Source of the DNA: Acinetobacter geminorum
GTDB taxonomy: Bacteria; Pseudomonadota; Gammaproteobacteria; Pseudomonadales; Moraxellaceae
NCBI RefSeq assembly: GCF_013009345.1
Contig: NZ_JABELE010000023.1
Coordinates: 1 to 40,669, forward strand
Direction of reading: 5' to 3'
DNA length: 40,669 nucleotides
A program made the position numbers and the translations under genes. A model generated the notes under the pieces. It made no database searches, was not told where the DNA came from, and worked only from the letters and a program-made list of their open reading frames with translations. Shown here one piece after another: positions 1 through 8,463 of the stretch. Position 1 is the stretch's first letter. The number at the start of each line of letters is the position of its first letter.

Positions 1-872
1 CCCGCTTTGATTGCACCTGCATTGGCACCATTGCTTGCCAAGTTCCAGCCTTTGTCTAATTCACTGATCGCAGCACCTACGTTGTTCACGTCTGTGCCAT
101 TCACGCTATAGGTCGGTGCTGTCACTGCGCCTGTCGTACTGTTGTATGTTGCACCACCACCTAAGTTGTTGGCCGTGCTGTTGCCCAATGCATCAGTTTT
201 GCCATCCGCTGCTGCTGTTACTGCATCCAATTGGCCTTTGTTCACCGCTTGGTCTGCTGTGGTCGCATCTGCAACATTGCTGATGTTGGTGTTTGCTGCA
301 TCAATGCCCGCTGTCGTGATGCTTGGCCCACCTGTAATCACTAAGCCACTGTTGTCGAGCTTACTGTTACCTGTGGTCACGCTGTCAAGGTCAAGGTCAC
401 GGCTTAAGCTGTATTGAATTGTGTTGCCACTCTTCGCAACTTGTAAATTCGTTTCGCCTGCTGCTGTACCGATATCTACCGTATCGCCCGCTTTGATTGC
501 ACCTGCATTGGCACCATTGCTTGCCAAGTTCCAGCCTTTGTCTAATTCACTGATCGCAGCACCTACGTTGTTCACGTCTGTGCCATTCACGCTATAGGTC
601 GGTGCTGTCACTGCGCCTGTCGTACTGTTGTATGTTGCACCACCACCTAAGTTGTTGGCCGTGCTGTTGCCCAATGCATCAGTTTTGCCATCCGCTGCTG
701 CTGTTACTGCATCCAATTGGCCTTTGTTCACCGCTTGGTCTGCTGTGGTCGCATCTGCAACATTGCTGATGTTGGTGTTTGCTGCATCAATACCCGCTGT
801 CGTGATGCTTGGCCCACCTGTGATGGTTAAGCCATTGTTGTCTAATTTGCTGTTGCCTGTGGTCACGCTATC
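1..872. repeat. 486-bp tandem repeat in the adhesin gene (left copies)
   Basis: A unit of 486 bp (162 codons) starts at 1 and again at 487. The second copy keeps identity to about 791 and then diverges. The unit encodes one stalk module ending in the neck SNVADATTADQAVNKGQL. It is in frame, so copy-number change alters fibre length without breaking the gene. The same unit is present at the right end of the window. Confidence 0.93.
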
Positions 873-3476
873 AAGAACGATATCGGATGCTAAACTAAGC
901 TGTACACCATCTGCAGTTGTTACACTATTAACGTTGCTGTCACCTTTAACATTAATCGTTTCACCCAACGCATAGTTGTTTGATGTAGTACCATCGCCAA
1001 AATTAATACCTTTCTGAGCTTCACTTAAAGCAGTGTTAGCAGTACTTTGTGCTGCATTTGCAGAAGTCTGTGCATTATTAGCATTAGTTAAAGCAGTATT
1101 CGCTGTGTTTTGTGCTGTAGTTACGTTGTTGTTGGTCGTGGTTAATTGACTAAAATTAACCGCATCACCAGGTGCTGTACCTGCAGCAAGATTGGTAATT
1201 TTTTGGTTATTTAAATTTGCTCCACCATTTAAATTACTCACGCCTGTAACACTTAATGTGCCACCAGTTGCAAGATTTCCAGCTGTCACCGTACCAGCAA
1301 AAGTTGGTGCATCAACTACGTTATACTTATACGTATTTGTTGCTGCATCATAAGTTGCTGTTGTATTGGTGCCATTCGCAAAATTAACAGTTTCCCCTAA
1401 TTTTACGTTATCACCAGCACCACCATTTACGCTGAAATTCAAACCCTTTTGAGCTTCTGTCAGTGCATTATTAGCATTAGTTAAAGCAGTATTCGCTGTG
1501 TTTTGTGCTGTAGTTACGTTGTTGTTGGTCGTGGTTAATTGACTAAAATTAACCGCATCACCAGGTGCTGTACCTGCAGCAAGATTGGTAATTTTTTGGT
1601 TATTTAAATTTGCTCCACCATTTAAATTACTCACGCCTGTAACACTTAATGTGCCACCAGTTGCAAGATTTCCAGCTGTCACCGTGCCAGCAAAAGTTGG
1701 CGCATCAACCACGTTATATTTATAAGTATTTGTTGCAGCATCATAAGTTGCAGTTGTATTAGTTCCATCTGCTAGGGTGATGGTTTCACCTAAACTAACT
1801 TTATCTGTAGCACCAGCATTTGCTCTAAAATTCAAACCTTTTTGTGCTTCAGTTAAAGCATTGTTAGCTGTACTTTGCGCTGCATTTGCAGAAGTCTGTG
1901 CATTATTAGCATTAGTTAAAGCAGTATTCGCTGTATTTTGTGCTGTAGTTACGTTGTTGTTAGTTGTGGTTAATTGGCTAAAATTAACCGCATCACCAGG
2001 TGCGGTACCTGCAGCAAGATTAGTAATTTTTTGGTTATTTAAGTTTGCCCCACCATTTAAATTACTCACGCCTGTAACACTTAATGTGCCACCAGTTGCA
2101 AGATTTCCAGCAGTTACAGTACCAGAAAATGTAGGGGCATCTGCAATTTGGATATCAACTGTATTTCCCGTAATGACAGTTTTGACATTTGCGTTTGAAC
2201 CAGTACCTGCAAGACCACCAGTAATATTTAATGTTGATCCAAGTTTATTAGTTGAACTACCTGCATTAGCATTAAATATTATTGCTTTATTTACCGCTGT
2301 ATCTAAACCAGAAAGTGCAGCACCAACATTATTTACATTACCCGTTTTTGTTCCTGCATTTGGATCGGTAGTGACATTATAGTTCGGTACTGTATACGCA
2401 TTTGTGGCTGGATCATAGGCTGCTCCACCACCCAAAGCAGTTGCTAATCGGCTATGTGCGTCATCATAAGCCTTGTCTAATTGCGCTACATTCACGGCAT
2501 CAGTAAGGGCGGCACCATCAGCGACATTCTGAATGCGTCGAGTTGCGCTAGTCGTACCAACTGAAACTACGCCATTCGTAGCAGAAGGTGCGACATTCGT
2601 TAGAAAAGAATTACCCGCCTGTGCAGTTGTAGTGGAACCCGCACCTAATGCAACGGAGTTAAGAACATTGGCATTTGCATTTTTACCTATAGCAACGGTG
2701 TTATTAGCAGAAGTAGCACTTGTTGTTCCTAGTGCAATACTATCAACTGTATTAGCTGCAACTTTAGCATCTACACCAAAAGCTATAGATCTATCTGCAC
2801 CAGTTGCAGTTTGAGAGCCCGCCATTAATGCCGCACTATAAGCCGCCTTAGCATCAGGCCCTTGTTGATTGTATATTGTGCCATTTATAGCTGTACCATC
2901 GCCACTCGATCCTAACGCCAAAGATCCTTGTCCGTCAGCGATTGGGCTTTTATGGATAGTAGATAAACCACTACCTATTGCCACACCACCTTTACCATTC
3001 GATGTAGTAGGGTTTACATTAAAACTAGAACCAATAACTACTGATTGAGTGGCAGTTGTTGAAGCAATGACATCATTACCAACTACTGTTGATTGCGCAC
3101 CTAAAGCTGCAATATTTGCACCTATAGCTAAAGACTCAACTGCAGGAGCACAAGCAATACTGTTTTCATTTGCAATAGCAATTCCTGCACCCTCCGCCCC
3201 TGATCCGGCTGATGTACGCGTACAGTTTGCAAAGGTTGATCCTCCTCCCGCTTCATAACCAGCAAATGCAAAATTTGCAGTAAAGACTGTAAAAATTGCA
3301 AGAGATAGAATTTTGTAGTTAAAAACTGAGCTTAATGAAACATCTTCTAGTTGTTGATTTTGTAAACAAGAAGCTTCGACACTACAACGACTTTTTGTTT
3401 TTCCTTTGGCTAACTCAGAAACCGCTACCCAAATACCCAAAGATGCATTCCATACAACCTTATAAACCTTATTCAT
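1..3476 (-). CDS. Trimeric autotransporter adhesin, N-terminal part (runs off the left edge)
   Basis: This is the first 1158 codons of a large surface adhesin of the YadA/AtaA type, which trimerises and forms a fibre on the outer membrane. The start is the ATG at 3474-3476, with GGAA 8 nt upstream. Residues 1-30 form the extended signal peptide region typical of these proteins (MNKVYKVVWN start). A hydrophobic core follows at about 53-70, with likely cleavage after FAFA at residue 72. Residues about 110-280 hold YadA-like head repeats (SLAIG, VAIG, SIALG, SVALG). A neck motif (NVADGAALTDAVN) follows, then stalk modules with repeated ITNLAAG connectors. From about residue 868 the protein enters a 162-residue repeat. 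The frame stays open to base 1 and continues in the part at 37445-40669 if the ends are joined. The family call is confident; the binding target is unknown. Confidence 0.95.
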   Translation of the reverse strand, partial: MNKVYKVVWNASLGIWVAVSELAKGKTKSRCSVEASCLQNQQLEDVSLSSVFNYKILSLAIFTVFTANFAFAGYEAGGGSTFANCTRTSAGSGAEGAGIAIANENSIACAPAVESLAIGANIAALGAQSTVVGNDVIASTTATQSVVIGSSFNVNPTTSNGKGGVAIGSGLSTIHKSPIADGQGSLALGSSGDGTAINGTIYNQQGPDAKAAYSAALMAGSQTATGADRSIAFGVDAKVAANTVDSIALGTTSATSANNTVAIGKNANANVLNSVALGAGSTTTAQAGNSFLTNVAPSATNGVVSVGTTSATRRIQNVADGAALTDAVNVAQLDKAYDDAHSRLATALGGGAAYDPATNAYTVPNYNVTTDPNAGTKTGNVNNVGAALSGLDTAVNKAIIFNANAGSSTNKLGSTLNITGGLAGTGSNANVKTVITGNTVDIQIADAPTFSGTVTAGNLATGGTLSVTGVSNLNGGANLNNQKITNLAAGTAPGDAVNFSQLTTTNNNVTTAQNTANTALTNANNAQTSANAAQSTANNALTEAQKGLNFRANAGATDKVSLGETITLADGTNTTATYDAATNTYKYNVVDAPTFAGTVTAGNLATGGTLSVTGVSNLNGGANLNNQKITNLAAGTAPGDAVNFSQLTTTNNNVTTAQNTANTALTNANNALTEAQKGLNFSVNGGAGDNVKLGETVNFANGTNTTATYDAATNTYKYNVVDAPTFAGTVTAGNLATGGTLSVTGVSNLNGGANLNNQKITNLAAGTAPGDAVNFSQLTTTNNNVTTAQNTANTALTNANNAQTSANAAQSTANTALSEAQKGINFGDGTTSNNYALGETINVKGDSNVNSVTTADGVQLSLASDIVLDSVTTGNSKLDNNGLTITGGPSITTAGIDAANTNISNVADATTADQAVNKGQLDAVTAAADGKTDALGNSTANNLGGGATYNSTTGAVTAPTYSVNGTDVNNVGAAISELDKGWNLASNGANAGAIKAGDTVDIGTAAGETNLQVAKSGNTIQYSLSRDLDLDSVTTGNSKLDNSGLVITGGPSITTAGIDAANTNISNVADATTADQAVNKGQLDAVTAAADGKTDALGNSTANNLGGGATYNSTTGAVTAPTYSVNGTDVNNVGAAISELDKGWNLASNGANAGAIKA
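1010..2150. repeat. Three-copy stalk module in the adhesin gene
   Basis: A stalk module carrying TVTAGNLATGG, the connector ITNLAAGTAPGDAV and an Asn/Thr/Ala-rich coil (NTANTALTNANN) occurs three times. Equivalent points lie at 1108, 1501 and 1936. The spacing differs (393 and 435 bp) because the middle copy lacks a 14-residue insert (NAQTSANAAQSTAN) present in the outer two. The DNA copies are nearly identical, indicating recent duplication or gene conversion. Confidence 0.88.
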
Positions 3477-3717
3477 AATAATTTCCAAATGCAGAAAAGA
3501 AGTTAGAACTTGTAGCCTTATGTATACAAGTCGGTTTACCAAGTAAAAAAATGTAATTTATTAGACCTCTTGCGAAAGTATCGTTTTACCTAATTTTTGA
3601 ATTGGCTAAAACCTTATAAAATGTAGCTTTGGGCTGTTTAAATTTTGACTAACGCAAGAAGTTTATTATAGAGTAAAATAAAGTTTTTCTTGTGAGAAGT
3701 AAATCACACTTTGACCC

Positions 3718-4432
3718 GGCTTTGTTGCACAAAGGCTTGAAATGCACAGCTGCCCCTAAGTGATCCAAATTTAAGTGGCAACTTGGGTATGAGGTTGACC
3801 TAATTCTGTAAATTTCTTTAAGACTGCCACACGTGCATGAATCTCGTTGACTTGATTGTTAAATTTTTAGCGCTGAGTTTCTCCCCTAATAATTTGATGC
3901 AATGCATCTTGGTTTCCACCAAACTTCGCCGATGATAGCCTGACCATTTTTTCCATAGTGTTCTGCCTAAACGTTTAACTGTTCGAAGTAATTCATTTCG
4001 CTCCTGAGAATGTGATTTTGTATCTTTCCAAGGTCTTGCATTTTTTCTAGGAGGAATCACTGCATGTGCTTGTCGATCTGCAATGACTTGACGGCATCTT
4101 TTTGTGTCATAAGCTCCATCGGTATAAACAGATTCTATTTGCTCATCCAATAGAATCTGATCAAGTAAATCACTAAGTACTTGTGAATCGCTGACATTAT
4201 TTGTGGTGAGTTGTACTGCACGTATTTGAAGGGTTTCAGCATCTATAGCAATATGAAGCTTATGCCATTGGCGACGATATTCAGGCTGATGTTTCTTGCG
4301 TTTCCATTCGCCTTCGCCTAAAAACTTTAAGCTAGTTGAGTCGACCAATAGATGTAGTCCCTCATGACTTTTTTGATAGCTTATCGCAATATCAATATGC
4401 TTTTGTCGTCTACAGAGGGTGGAGTAATCCGG
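3718..4432 (-). mobile_element. IS5-family insertion sequence remnant
   Basis: The end at 3718 carries a terminal repeat (GGCTTTGTTGCACAAA) of the kind seen in IS5-family elements of the IS903/IS427 type. The transposase 3' portion lies inside. Similarity to transposase stops at about 4432, where the sequence changes abruptly, so the 5' end and its terminal repeat are missing. The element lies upstream of the adhesin start and reads towards it. Confidence 0.75.
3771..4432 (-). pseudogene. IS5-family transposase, 5'-truncated and frameshifted
   Basis: An open stretch reads from about 4426 (PDYSTLCRRQKHIDIA) through the DDE-region motif LLVDSTSLKFLGEGEWKRK and NNVSDSQVL to YHRRSLVETKMHC. An in-frame TGA precedes it, so the N-terminal part is lost. 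Near the 3' end, around an A/T-rich run at 3866-3872, the reading frame slips. The main frame ends early at 3818. The alternative frame continues with FNNQVNEIHARVAVLKKFTELG and stops at 3771, which matches the usual family C-terminus. The gene is therefore broken twice and should be inactive. Confidence 0.82.
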
Positions 4433-4458
4433 TCAGTGGAATAACTGAAAACAATTAA

Positions 4459-4539
4459 TGGGTATATAAGGCTGCTGGAACAGGTAACAGCCGCGGTGAC
4501 TTTGGTGGTGGTGTCTCTTTTGGTTTCCAATGGAAATAA
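4459..4539 (+). pseudogene. C-terminal scrap of an outer-membrane beta-barrel protein
   Basis: Twenty-six codons read WVYKAAGTGNSRGDFGGG then VSFGFQWK and stop. The glycine-rich turn followed by an alternating aromatic final strand is the shape of a terminal outer-membrane beta strand. An in-frame stop lies immediately upstream, and the IS5 remnant abuts it, so the body of the gene is gone. The parent protein is not identified. Confidence 0.5.
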
Positions 4540-4614
4540 GAGATTGGATCTTATAGTAGTTTAATATTTATAAAACTACTGAAACTCATTTTTACAAAGT
4601 GATGATTTTCATCA

Positions 4615-4664
4615 GCACCATTAAAATTGGACTTTCTTAAGTCCAACTTTAATGGTGCTTTTTT
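4615..4664 (+). terminator. Intrinsic terminator after the outer-membrane protein scrap
   Basis: A 19-bp stem with one mismatch (GCACCATTAAAATTGGACT and its partner at 4640-4658) is followed by six T residues. Its position behind the truncated reading frame suggests it terminated the original gene. Confidence 0.85.
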
Positions 4665-4666
4665 AA

Positions 4667-5026
4667 TCAAAAAGGTTAATGGAATACTGTGTTATAAAAA
4701 CTTAAATAAGGATTTATATTTTATAACTTTTTGAAAAGCAAAAGCTCCAAAGTTCGCATCCATTCGGGATGCTCTGTACCTACCGTTTAAAATCGAAAGG
4801 GAGCTTGTAGTCAGAGAAAAGGCAGGGGCGAAATTTTAATGCCAGGTGGTCGCTCGTAGACACTCGCCGGCTCTTACTGGAATGATTAAAATATCTAATC
4901 AAAACCGTGGAACATTGATTAAAGAATATTCGTGGAACATGAAAAATCATAAAAAAAGCCCAAACGGGCTCGATTGGGCTATAAACTAGAAACTACAGCA
5001 TTGATTTCTAATGAAAATTATAACAC
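4667..5026. other. Intergenic stretch without a gene
   Basis: I see no credible coding region. There are local inverted repeats around 4740-4815: AAGCTCC pairing with GGGAGCTT, enclosing a GCATCC/GGGATGC hairpin. The motif CGTGGAACA appears twice near 4905-4945. A short GC-rich inverted repeat (AGCCCAAACGGGCT) lies near 4957-4970. The pdif site at 5027 closes the stretch. It may contain eroded insertion-sequence ends. Confidence 0.4.
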
Positions 5027-5054
5027 GTTTCGTATAAGGTGTATTATGTTAATT
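5027..5054 (+). other. pdif site 1 (XerC-XerD orientation)
   Basis: XerC half GTTTCGTATAA, spacer GGTGTA, XerD half TTATGTTAATT. This matches the 11-6-11 pattern of Acinetobacter plasmid dif sites used by the host XerC/XerD recombinases. It bounds the left side of the pRiA4b ORF-3-like module. Confidence 0.9.
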
Positions 5055-5093
5055 TTAGATTTACTAAAACTATTTTTTGAGAACTAGGCTGTT

Positions 5094-5621
5094 ATGGGAA
5101 CTGTAAAGCTCAAATCTTCTGATGAAGTTTTTCAATTAAAAATTAGTCTGCTAGGTAGTGATCCTGAAATCTGGAGAACTATTCAAATTTCATCGGCAGC
5201 TACTTTATCTAGGCTCCATAAGGCAATTCAATCTGCTTTTGATTGGGAAGATAGCCATTTACATGAATTCACGACTATTAAGCATGAAAAGATCAATAAA
5301 AGACAAAAATTGAAAGAAGTTCTACGTGTAGGTAAAAAAATTATATATACATATGATTTTGGCGATTGTTGGGAACATTTGATTACTGTAGAAAGCAGAC
5401 AATCTCCTGATTTAAATAAAAAATATCCATGTTGTATAGATGGTCAAAATCATGCTCCATTTGAAGATATTGGAGGAATTTTTGGATATCTTGATATTTT
5501 AGATGCATTACAAGACCCCAAACATCCAAGATATGACGATTACATGCAAATTATCGAGGATGAAATAGGAGAGATAGAGTTTGATCCGACCTACTTTAAT
5601 TCACATGATATTAAGTTTTAA
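5094..5621 (+). CDS. pRiA4b ORF-3-like protein
   Basis: This 175-residue protein has the features of the plasmid pRiA4b ORF-3 family: VFQLKISLLGSDPEIWRTI at residues 12-30, the segment LHKAIQSAFDWEDSHLHEF at 42-60, and the YDFGDCWEHLI core at 87-97, where a DFGD..EH arrangement is conserved. A cysteine pair (PCC) at 112-114 and the late ..DPTYFN are also typical. The biochemical role of the family is not established; members are common on plasmids and next to transposons. The gene sits alone between two inverted pdif sites (5027 and 5627), with 39 nt before its start and 5 nt after its stop, so it behaves as an independent mobile cassette. The family call is confident and the function is unknown. 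Confidence 0.85.
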   Translation: MGTVKLKSSDEVFQLKISLLGSDPEIWRTIQISSAATLSRLHKAIQSAFDWEDSHLHEFTTIKHEKINKRQKLKEVLRVGKKIIYTYDFGDCWEHLITVESRQSPDLNKKYPCCIDGQNHAPFEDIGGIFGYLDILDALQDPKHPRYDDYMQIIEDEIGEIEFDPTYFNSHDIKF

Positions 5622-5626
5622 ACCTG

Positions 5627-5654
5627 ATTTAACATAAGGGCTGTTATACGAATT
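5627..5654 (-). other. pdif site 2 (XerD-XerC orientation)
   Basis: Read on the plus strand: XerD half ATTTAACATAA, spacer GGGCTG, XerC half TTATACGAATT. It is inverted relative to site 1 and closes the pRiA4b ORF-3-like module. Confidence 0.9.
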
Positions 5655-5660
5655 CCCAAG

Positions 5661-5686
5661 GCATGGCTTTTAGTCATGCTTTTTTT
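5661..5686 (+). terminator. Intrinsic terminator downstream of the pRiA4b ORF-3-like gene
   Basis: A short stem (GCATGG with TCATGC) and a loop of 7 nt are followed by seven T residues. It lies just outside pdif site 2. Confidence 0.65.
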
Positions 5687-5761
5687 ATCAAAAGACTATA
5701 GCTGAATGATAGCAAGCCAAATCGCATACAATATCTATCATTAGACTTAATGCAATAATTA

Positions 5762-5779
5762 AATGATATTGTTATCATT
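5762..5779. promoter_or_regulatory. Inverted repeat upstream of the serine recombinase
   Basis: AATGATA and TATCATT are separated by TTGT. Further copies of the AATGAT/ATCATT motif occur at about 5705, 5737 and 5800. Clustered repeats of this kind upstream of a resolvase gene could be an operator or recombination (res) site; this is inference. Confidence 0.45.
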
Positions 5780-5810
5780 AATCTAATAGAATTAAGATTA
5801 AATGATAGAA

Positions 5811-6413
5811 ATGAATACACGTATTTATCTACGAGCTTCAACTAAAGATCAAGATGCAGAAAGGGCTTTGCAGATTCTTCAGGATCTAAACCAAAACTTG
5901 AATTTGGGTGAAACCATTGTGTACGTGGAAAACTATAGTGGTACGAAGTTAGACCGACCTGAATTGAATAAGCTGCTGTCAGAAGCAAATCAAGGTGACA
6001 CCTTGTTAGTTGAAAGTATTGACCGCTTATCACGCCTAACCCAACGAGATTTTCAAGAGCTGAAGCGCAGGATCCAGGAGAAGGGACTTCGTTTAGTCGT
6101 AGCGGATCTTCCTACTACCTACCAAATGATTCAAACCAGTGACAGCATTACTCATTCAATCCTGGAACTCATCAACAATATGTTGATTGATCTCCTGGCA
6201 ACAATGGCTCGCCTAGACAATGAGAAACGTATAGAACGTATTAAGCAGGGCCTGGCACGTTCGGGTTACAAGCCAACAGGTAAGAAAGCCAATGAGGCTA
6301 AGCACAAACGAATAAAAGAATTGCTAGCAGCTGGCAATATGACTAAGGAAGAAATTGCCAAAGCAGTGAATTGTGGAGTTGCAACTGTCTATCGAGTTGC
6401 TAAAGTTATCTAA
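5811..6413 (+). CDS. Serine recombinase (resolvase/invertase family)
   Basis: A DNA strand-exchange enzyme of about 200 residues. I use the ATG at 5811 because family members commonly start MNTRIYLRAS; an in-frame ATG at 5802 is the alternative (residue numbers here count from 5802). The catalytic serine is Ser13 in YLRASTKDQ. The active-site arginines are in the ESIDRLSR block (Arg75, Arg78). The E-helix region spans about 125-155. A C-terminal Hin-like helix-turn-helix (NMTKEEIAKAVNCGVATVYRVAK) ends the protein. It lies between pdif sites 2 and 3. A scrap of a related C-terminus survives at 31491-31562. It may act in multimer resolution or in site-specific inversion. Confidence 0.88.
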   Translation: MNTRIYLRASTKDQDAERALQILQDLNQNLNLGETIVYVENYSGTKLDRPELNKLLSEANQGDTLLVESIDRLSRLTQRDFQELKRRIQEKGLRLVVADLPTTYQMIQTSDSITHSILELINNMLIDLLATMARLDNEKRIERIKQGLARSGYKPTGKKANEAKHKRIKELLAAGNMTKEEIAKAVNCGVATVYRVAKVI

Positions 6414-6416
6414 AAG

Positions 6417-6460
6417 CGGACATTTTTACTTTGGAGAAACCGGACATTTCTATTTTGGAG
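6417..6460. repeat. Two direct 20-bp repeats after the recombinase
   Basis: CGGACATTT followed by a T/A-rich tract and TTTGGAG occurs at 6417-6436 and 6441-6460, 24 bp apart. Multiple end repeats of this kind are found in IS21-family termini, so this may be an eroded IS end. No transposase is present nearby. Confidence 0.5.
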
Positions 6461-6471
6461 TTACAAAGATT

Positions 6472-6499
6472 GCTTCACATAAGAGATTTTATGTTAAAT
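6472..6499 (+). other. pdif site 3 (XerC-XerD orientation)
   Basis: XerC half GCTTCACATAA, spacer GAGATT, XerD half TTATGTTAAAT. The XerC half is a variant form. It opens the module that carries the Shedu-like/GHKL pair. Confidence 0.8.
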
Positions 6500-6541
6500 A
6501 AATGGCTCCATTAGGAGCCAAAGTGGAGGTTTCCTGTTAAT

Positions 6542-7582
6542 TCAGCACACATCACTACGATGTTTGGAAAGCATTAGAGATGCTGTAGATGGTTCTATCT
6601 CCATTTTTGTTAACTCTTGTGCTAATGCAAAACCATCGGTTCTAAACTTTCCAAGAGTTTCCTGTAGCTCACTAATATTATCAGTTTGTATAACCATACG
6701 TAATATGGTGCCTTTTAATCTGACTTTATGATCTTTTTTTTCGTCTTTAATCCATTGGAGACCATGTTTACCACTGGCAATAAAAAAATCTCCCCCCATT
6801 CCAGCTATACGATGAGTCATATACAAACCGAATCCACTATTTTTCCAAAAGTCGTCTGATTTCCTTTTTTGCTTTTTGCCATATGCAACTTTACTAGAAA
6901 TACTTGGCAACAATGCAAAATTTAAAGCGTCTTTATCAGTTCCTATATCTGGTAATGTACTGTTTTCATTTAAAGAATTTCGAATACCTTGACCTCTATC
7001 AAGAACCACAATTTCAGCTTTTCTTAGATATGGCCAATATTGAGCGCAAAAAGTAATTTTTGGGGCCTTTGAATGTTCAACAACATTTCTAATGATTTCT
7101 CTGAAACAAAAAGTTAATGTGTCTACTAGAGTAGTATCTTTCTGAGAGGTAAGTAATTTTGCTAATCTTTCACTATAATTTTCAACAATTTGACCAACTT
7201 GCTCGTACGTGTCTCTTGCTTCTTGTCGTAAATTTTCTACATCAACAATGGTGATAGGTATATGGGATGCTTCTTTGGTTGGAAATTCCTCTCTAGGTGG
7301 TTTTCCAATATCAAAACCACAATTTTGAAAAAGTCCCATGTGCTTAGCATAACTAATGCCTTCATTATCATGGTAAATACAAGAAAGCTCTATATCTCTA
7401 AGTCTTGAAAAAGTTTTAACAAAATTTGAAAAATAGACTATCCCGAAAGGTTCAATAGTTCCTAATTTCCTAAAATCGAGTTCAATTTTTTTAGTGCCTT
7501 CAACGATCATATCTCTTATATTTTCACAATAAGATAGTGATGTATCAAACGTTAAACTTAAAATTTCTAAAGTAGTTTTCAA
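6542..7582 (-). CDS. STAS-like/GHKL ATPase fusion protein
   Basis: This 346-residue protein appears to join two modules. Residues 1-85 resemble a STAS fold (IELDFRKLGTIEPFGIVYF). Residues 155-275 form a GHKL ATP-binding domain: N box with Glu162, Asn166 and Glu169-His170; G1 box DRGQG at 195-199; G2 box NSGFGL at 248-253. GHKL domains occur in histidine kinases, anti-sigma kinases, MutL and MORC proteins. Here there is no receiver, phospho-acceptor His domain or membrane segment. The start is a TTG behind a G-rich tract; no ATG occurs until codon 25. It lies 92 nt downstream of the Shedu-like gene on the same strand and shares its pdif module. The likely role is ATP-driven sensor or partner of the nuclease, by inference from context. 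Confidence 0.7.
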   Translation of the reverse strand: MKTTLEILSLTFDTSLSYCENIRDMIVEGTKKIELDFRKLGTIEPFGIVYFSNFVKTFSRLRDIELSCIYHDNEGISYAKHMGLFQNCGFDIGKPPREEFPTKEASHIPITIVDVENLRQEARDTYEQVGQIVENYSERLAKLLTSQKDTTLVDTLTFCFREIIRNVVEHSKAPKITFCAQYWPYLRKAEIVVLDRGQGIRNSLNENSTLPDIGTDKDALNFALLPSISSKVAYGKKQKRKSDDFWKNSGFGLYMTHRIAGMGGDFFIASGKHGLQWIKDEKKDHKVRLKGTILRMVIQTDNISELQETLGKFRTDGFALAQELTKMEIEPSTASLMLSKHRSDVC

Positions 7583-7674
7583 ATTAACCCCCCAAAAAAA
7601 GAACTAATATTATCATTAAATTAAAATCTATTTTTTATTACAGCCATATGTTCAATAGCTTTGCTCCAGAGCTA

Positions 7675-8313
7675 TTAGGGTAATATTTTTCTCCATGTCA
7701 TTATGTAGGAATATTCTTCCCAATAGGCTTGAAGTTTACTAGCATTTAATACAAGAGGGTTTTCTTGAAAGCTCCAATAGTGATCTGGAATTTTTTCATA
7801 ATTTTCGATAGCTCTATCAAAAATATTCATAGATCGAATTTCGATACTATTATGATTTTCAAAAGCTCTCCATAAGCTAGCCTCTCTAGCCTCCCAATCA
7901 CTTTTTTCACCAATTACTAGGATATATCTGAACTTCCTTACCGCACCAAAAATTCTTCTTTTTTCAGCGGGATTAAACTCAAAATATCTTTGCCAACTTT
8001 TTACTTGTTCGATTCCGTGATTTAACTCTGCACTTGGTTCCCTGTTTTGATTAAAAAGTCTTGCACAAGGTTTTTCAATTTCAACTAATACCCATTCAGG
8101 ACCATCTGAATTATCATTTAGCCAACAAAAATCACATCTAAAATTATTACCAAAACTAACTTCTGAAAAAATGGGCTGTATCCCAAAATGTCTTGAGAAT
8201 AATTCAGAGAAAAGAAAGCTATTTTCTTTTAGTAATTGTAGAAGTTGTCTTTCAGAAGAATTAGATCTAGCCGTTTTTAGCTGTTCTCTTACTTTTTCTA
8301 TATCAAAACCCAT
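7675..8313 (-). CDS. Shedu-like (DUF4263) nuclease-fold protein
   Basis: This 212-residue protein resembles the C-terminal domain of the Shedu anti-phage protein SduA, a PD-(D/E)XK nuclease fold. Visible markers are Asp61 in FRCDFCW, the strand WVLVEIEKP with Glu78 and Glu80, LNHGIEQVKSW with Gln103, and the strand RKFRYILVIG at 127-135. The usual lysine of the E-x-K motif is Glu80 here with Lys81 next to it, a variant seen in part of the family. The N-terminus (residues 1-50) is helical and lacks the extra domains of full Shedu proteins. It is the first gene of a two-gene operon with the GHKL ATPase, inside the pdif 3/pdif 4 module. An anti-phage role is inferred. Confidence 0.72.
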   Translation of the reverse strand: MGFDIEKVREQLKTARSNSSERQLLQLLKENSFLFSELFSRHFGIQPIFSEVSFGNNFRCDFCWLNDNSDGPEWVLVEIEKPCARLFNQNREPSAELNHGIEQVKSWQRYFEFNPAEKRRIFGAVRKFRYILVIGEKSDWEAREASLWRAFENHNSIEIRSMNIFDRAIENYEKIPDHYWSFQENPLVLNASKLQAYWEEYSYIMTWRKILP

Positions 8314-8430
8314 TATTCATCCGCATAGTTATTAAAATGCAAAATCATACTTCATTGAACCTAAATTTTGCTTAATGAAGTGAAGGTGTTTCTTTTGTGT
8401 ATAAAAAAATTATTTTTAAAGTTTTCCTAA

Positions 8431-8458
8431 AATTAACATAATGGCGGTTATACGAAGT
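8431..8458 (-). other. pdif site 4 (XerD-XerC orientation)
   Basis: Plus-strand reading: XerD half AATTAACATAA, spacer TGGCGG, XerC half TTATACGAAGT. It separates the Shedu-like module from the relBE module. Confidence 0.88.
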
Positions 8459-8463
8459 CGACT

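Noticed and set aside
1..872. CRISPR-like array from regular repeats
   Set aside because: The units are 486 bp, in frame and coding for adhesin modules; there are no short repeats with unique spacers.
1777..3258. Several long plus-strand reading frames (1777-2382, 2533-2814, 3049-3258)
   Set aside because: They lie opposite the adhesin gene, whose frame, signal peptide and repeats are unmistakable. Their Val/Ala/Pro/Leu-rich composition is the reverse of the adhesin codons.
3541..3717. A second insertion-sequence end near the TTAGACCTCTTGCGAAAG tract
   Set aside because: It resembles terminal repeats of some elements but has no partner or transposase, so it is not supported.
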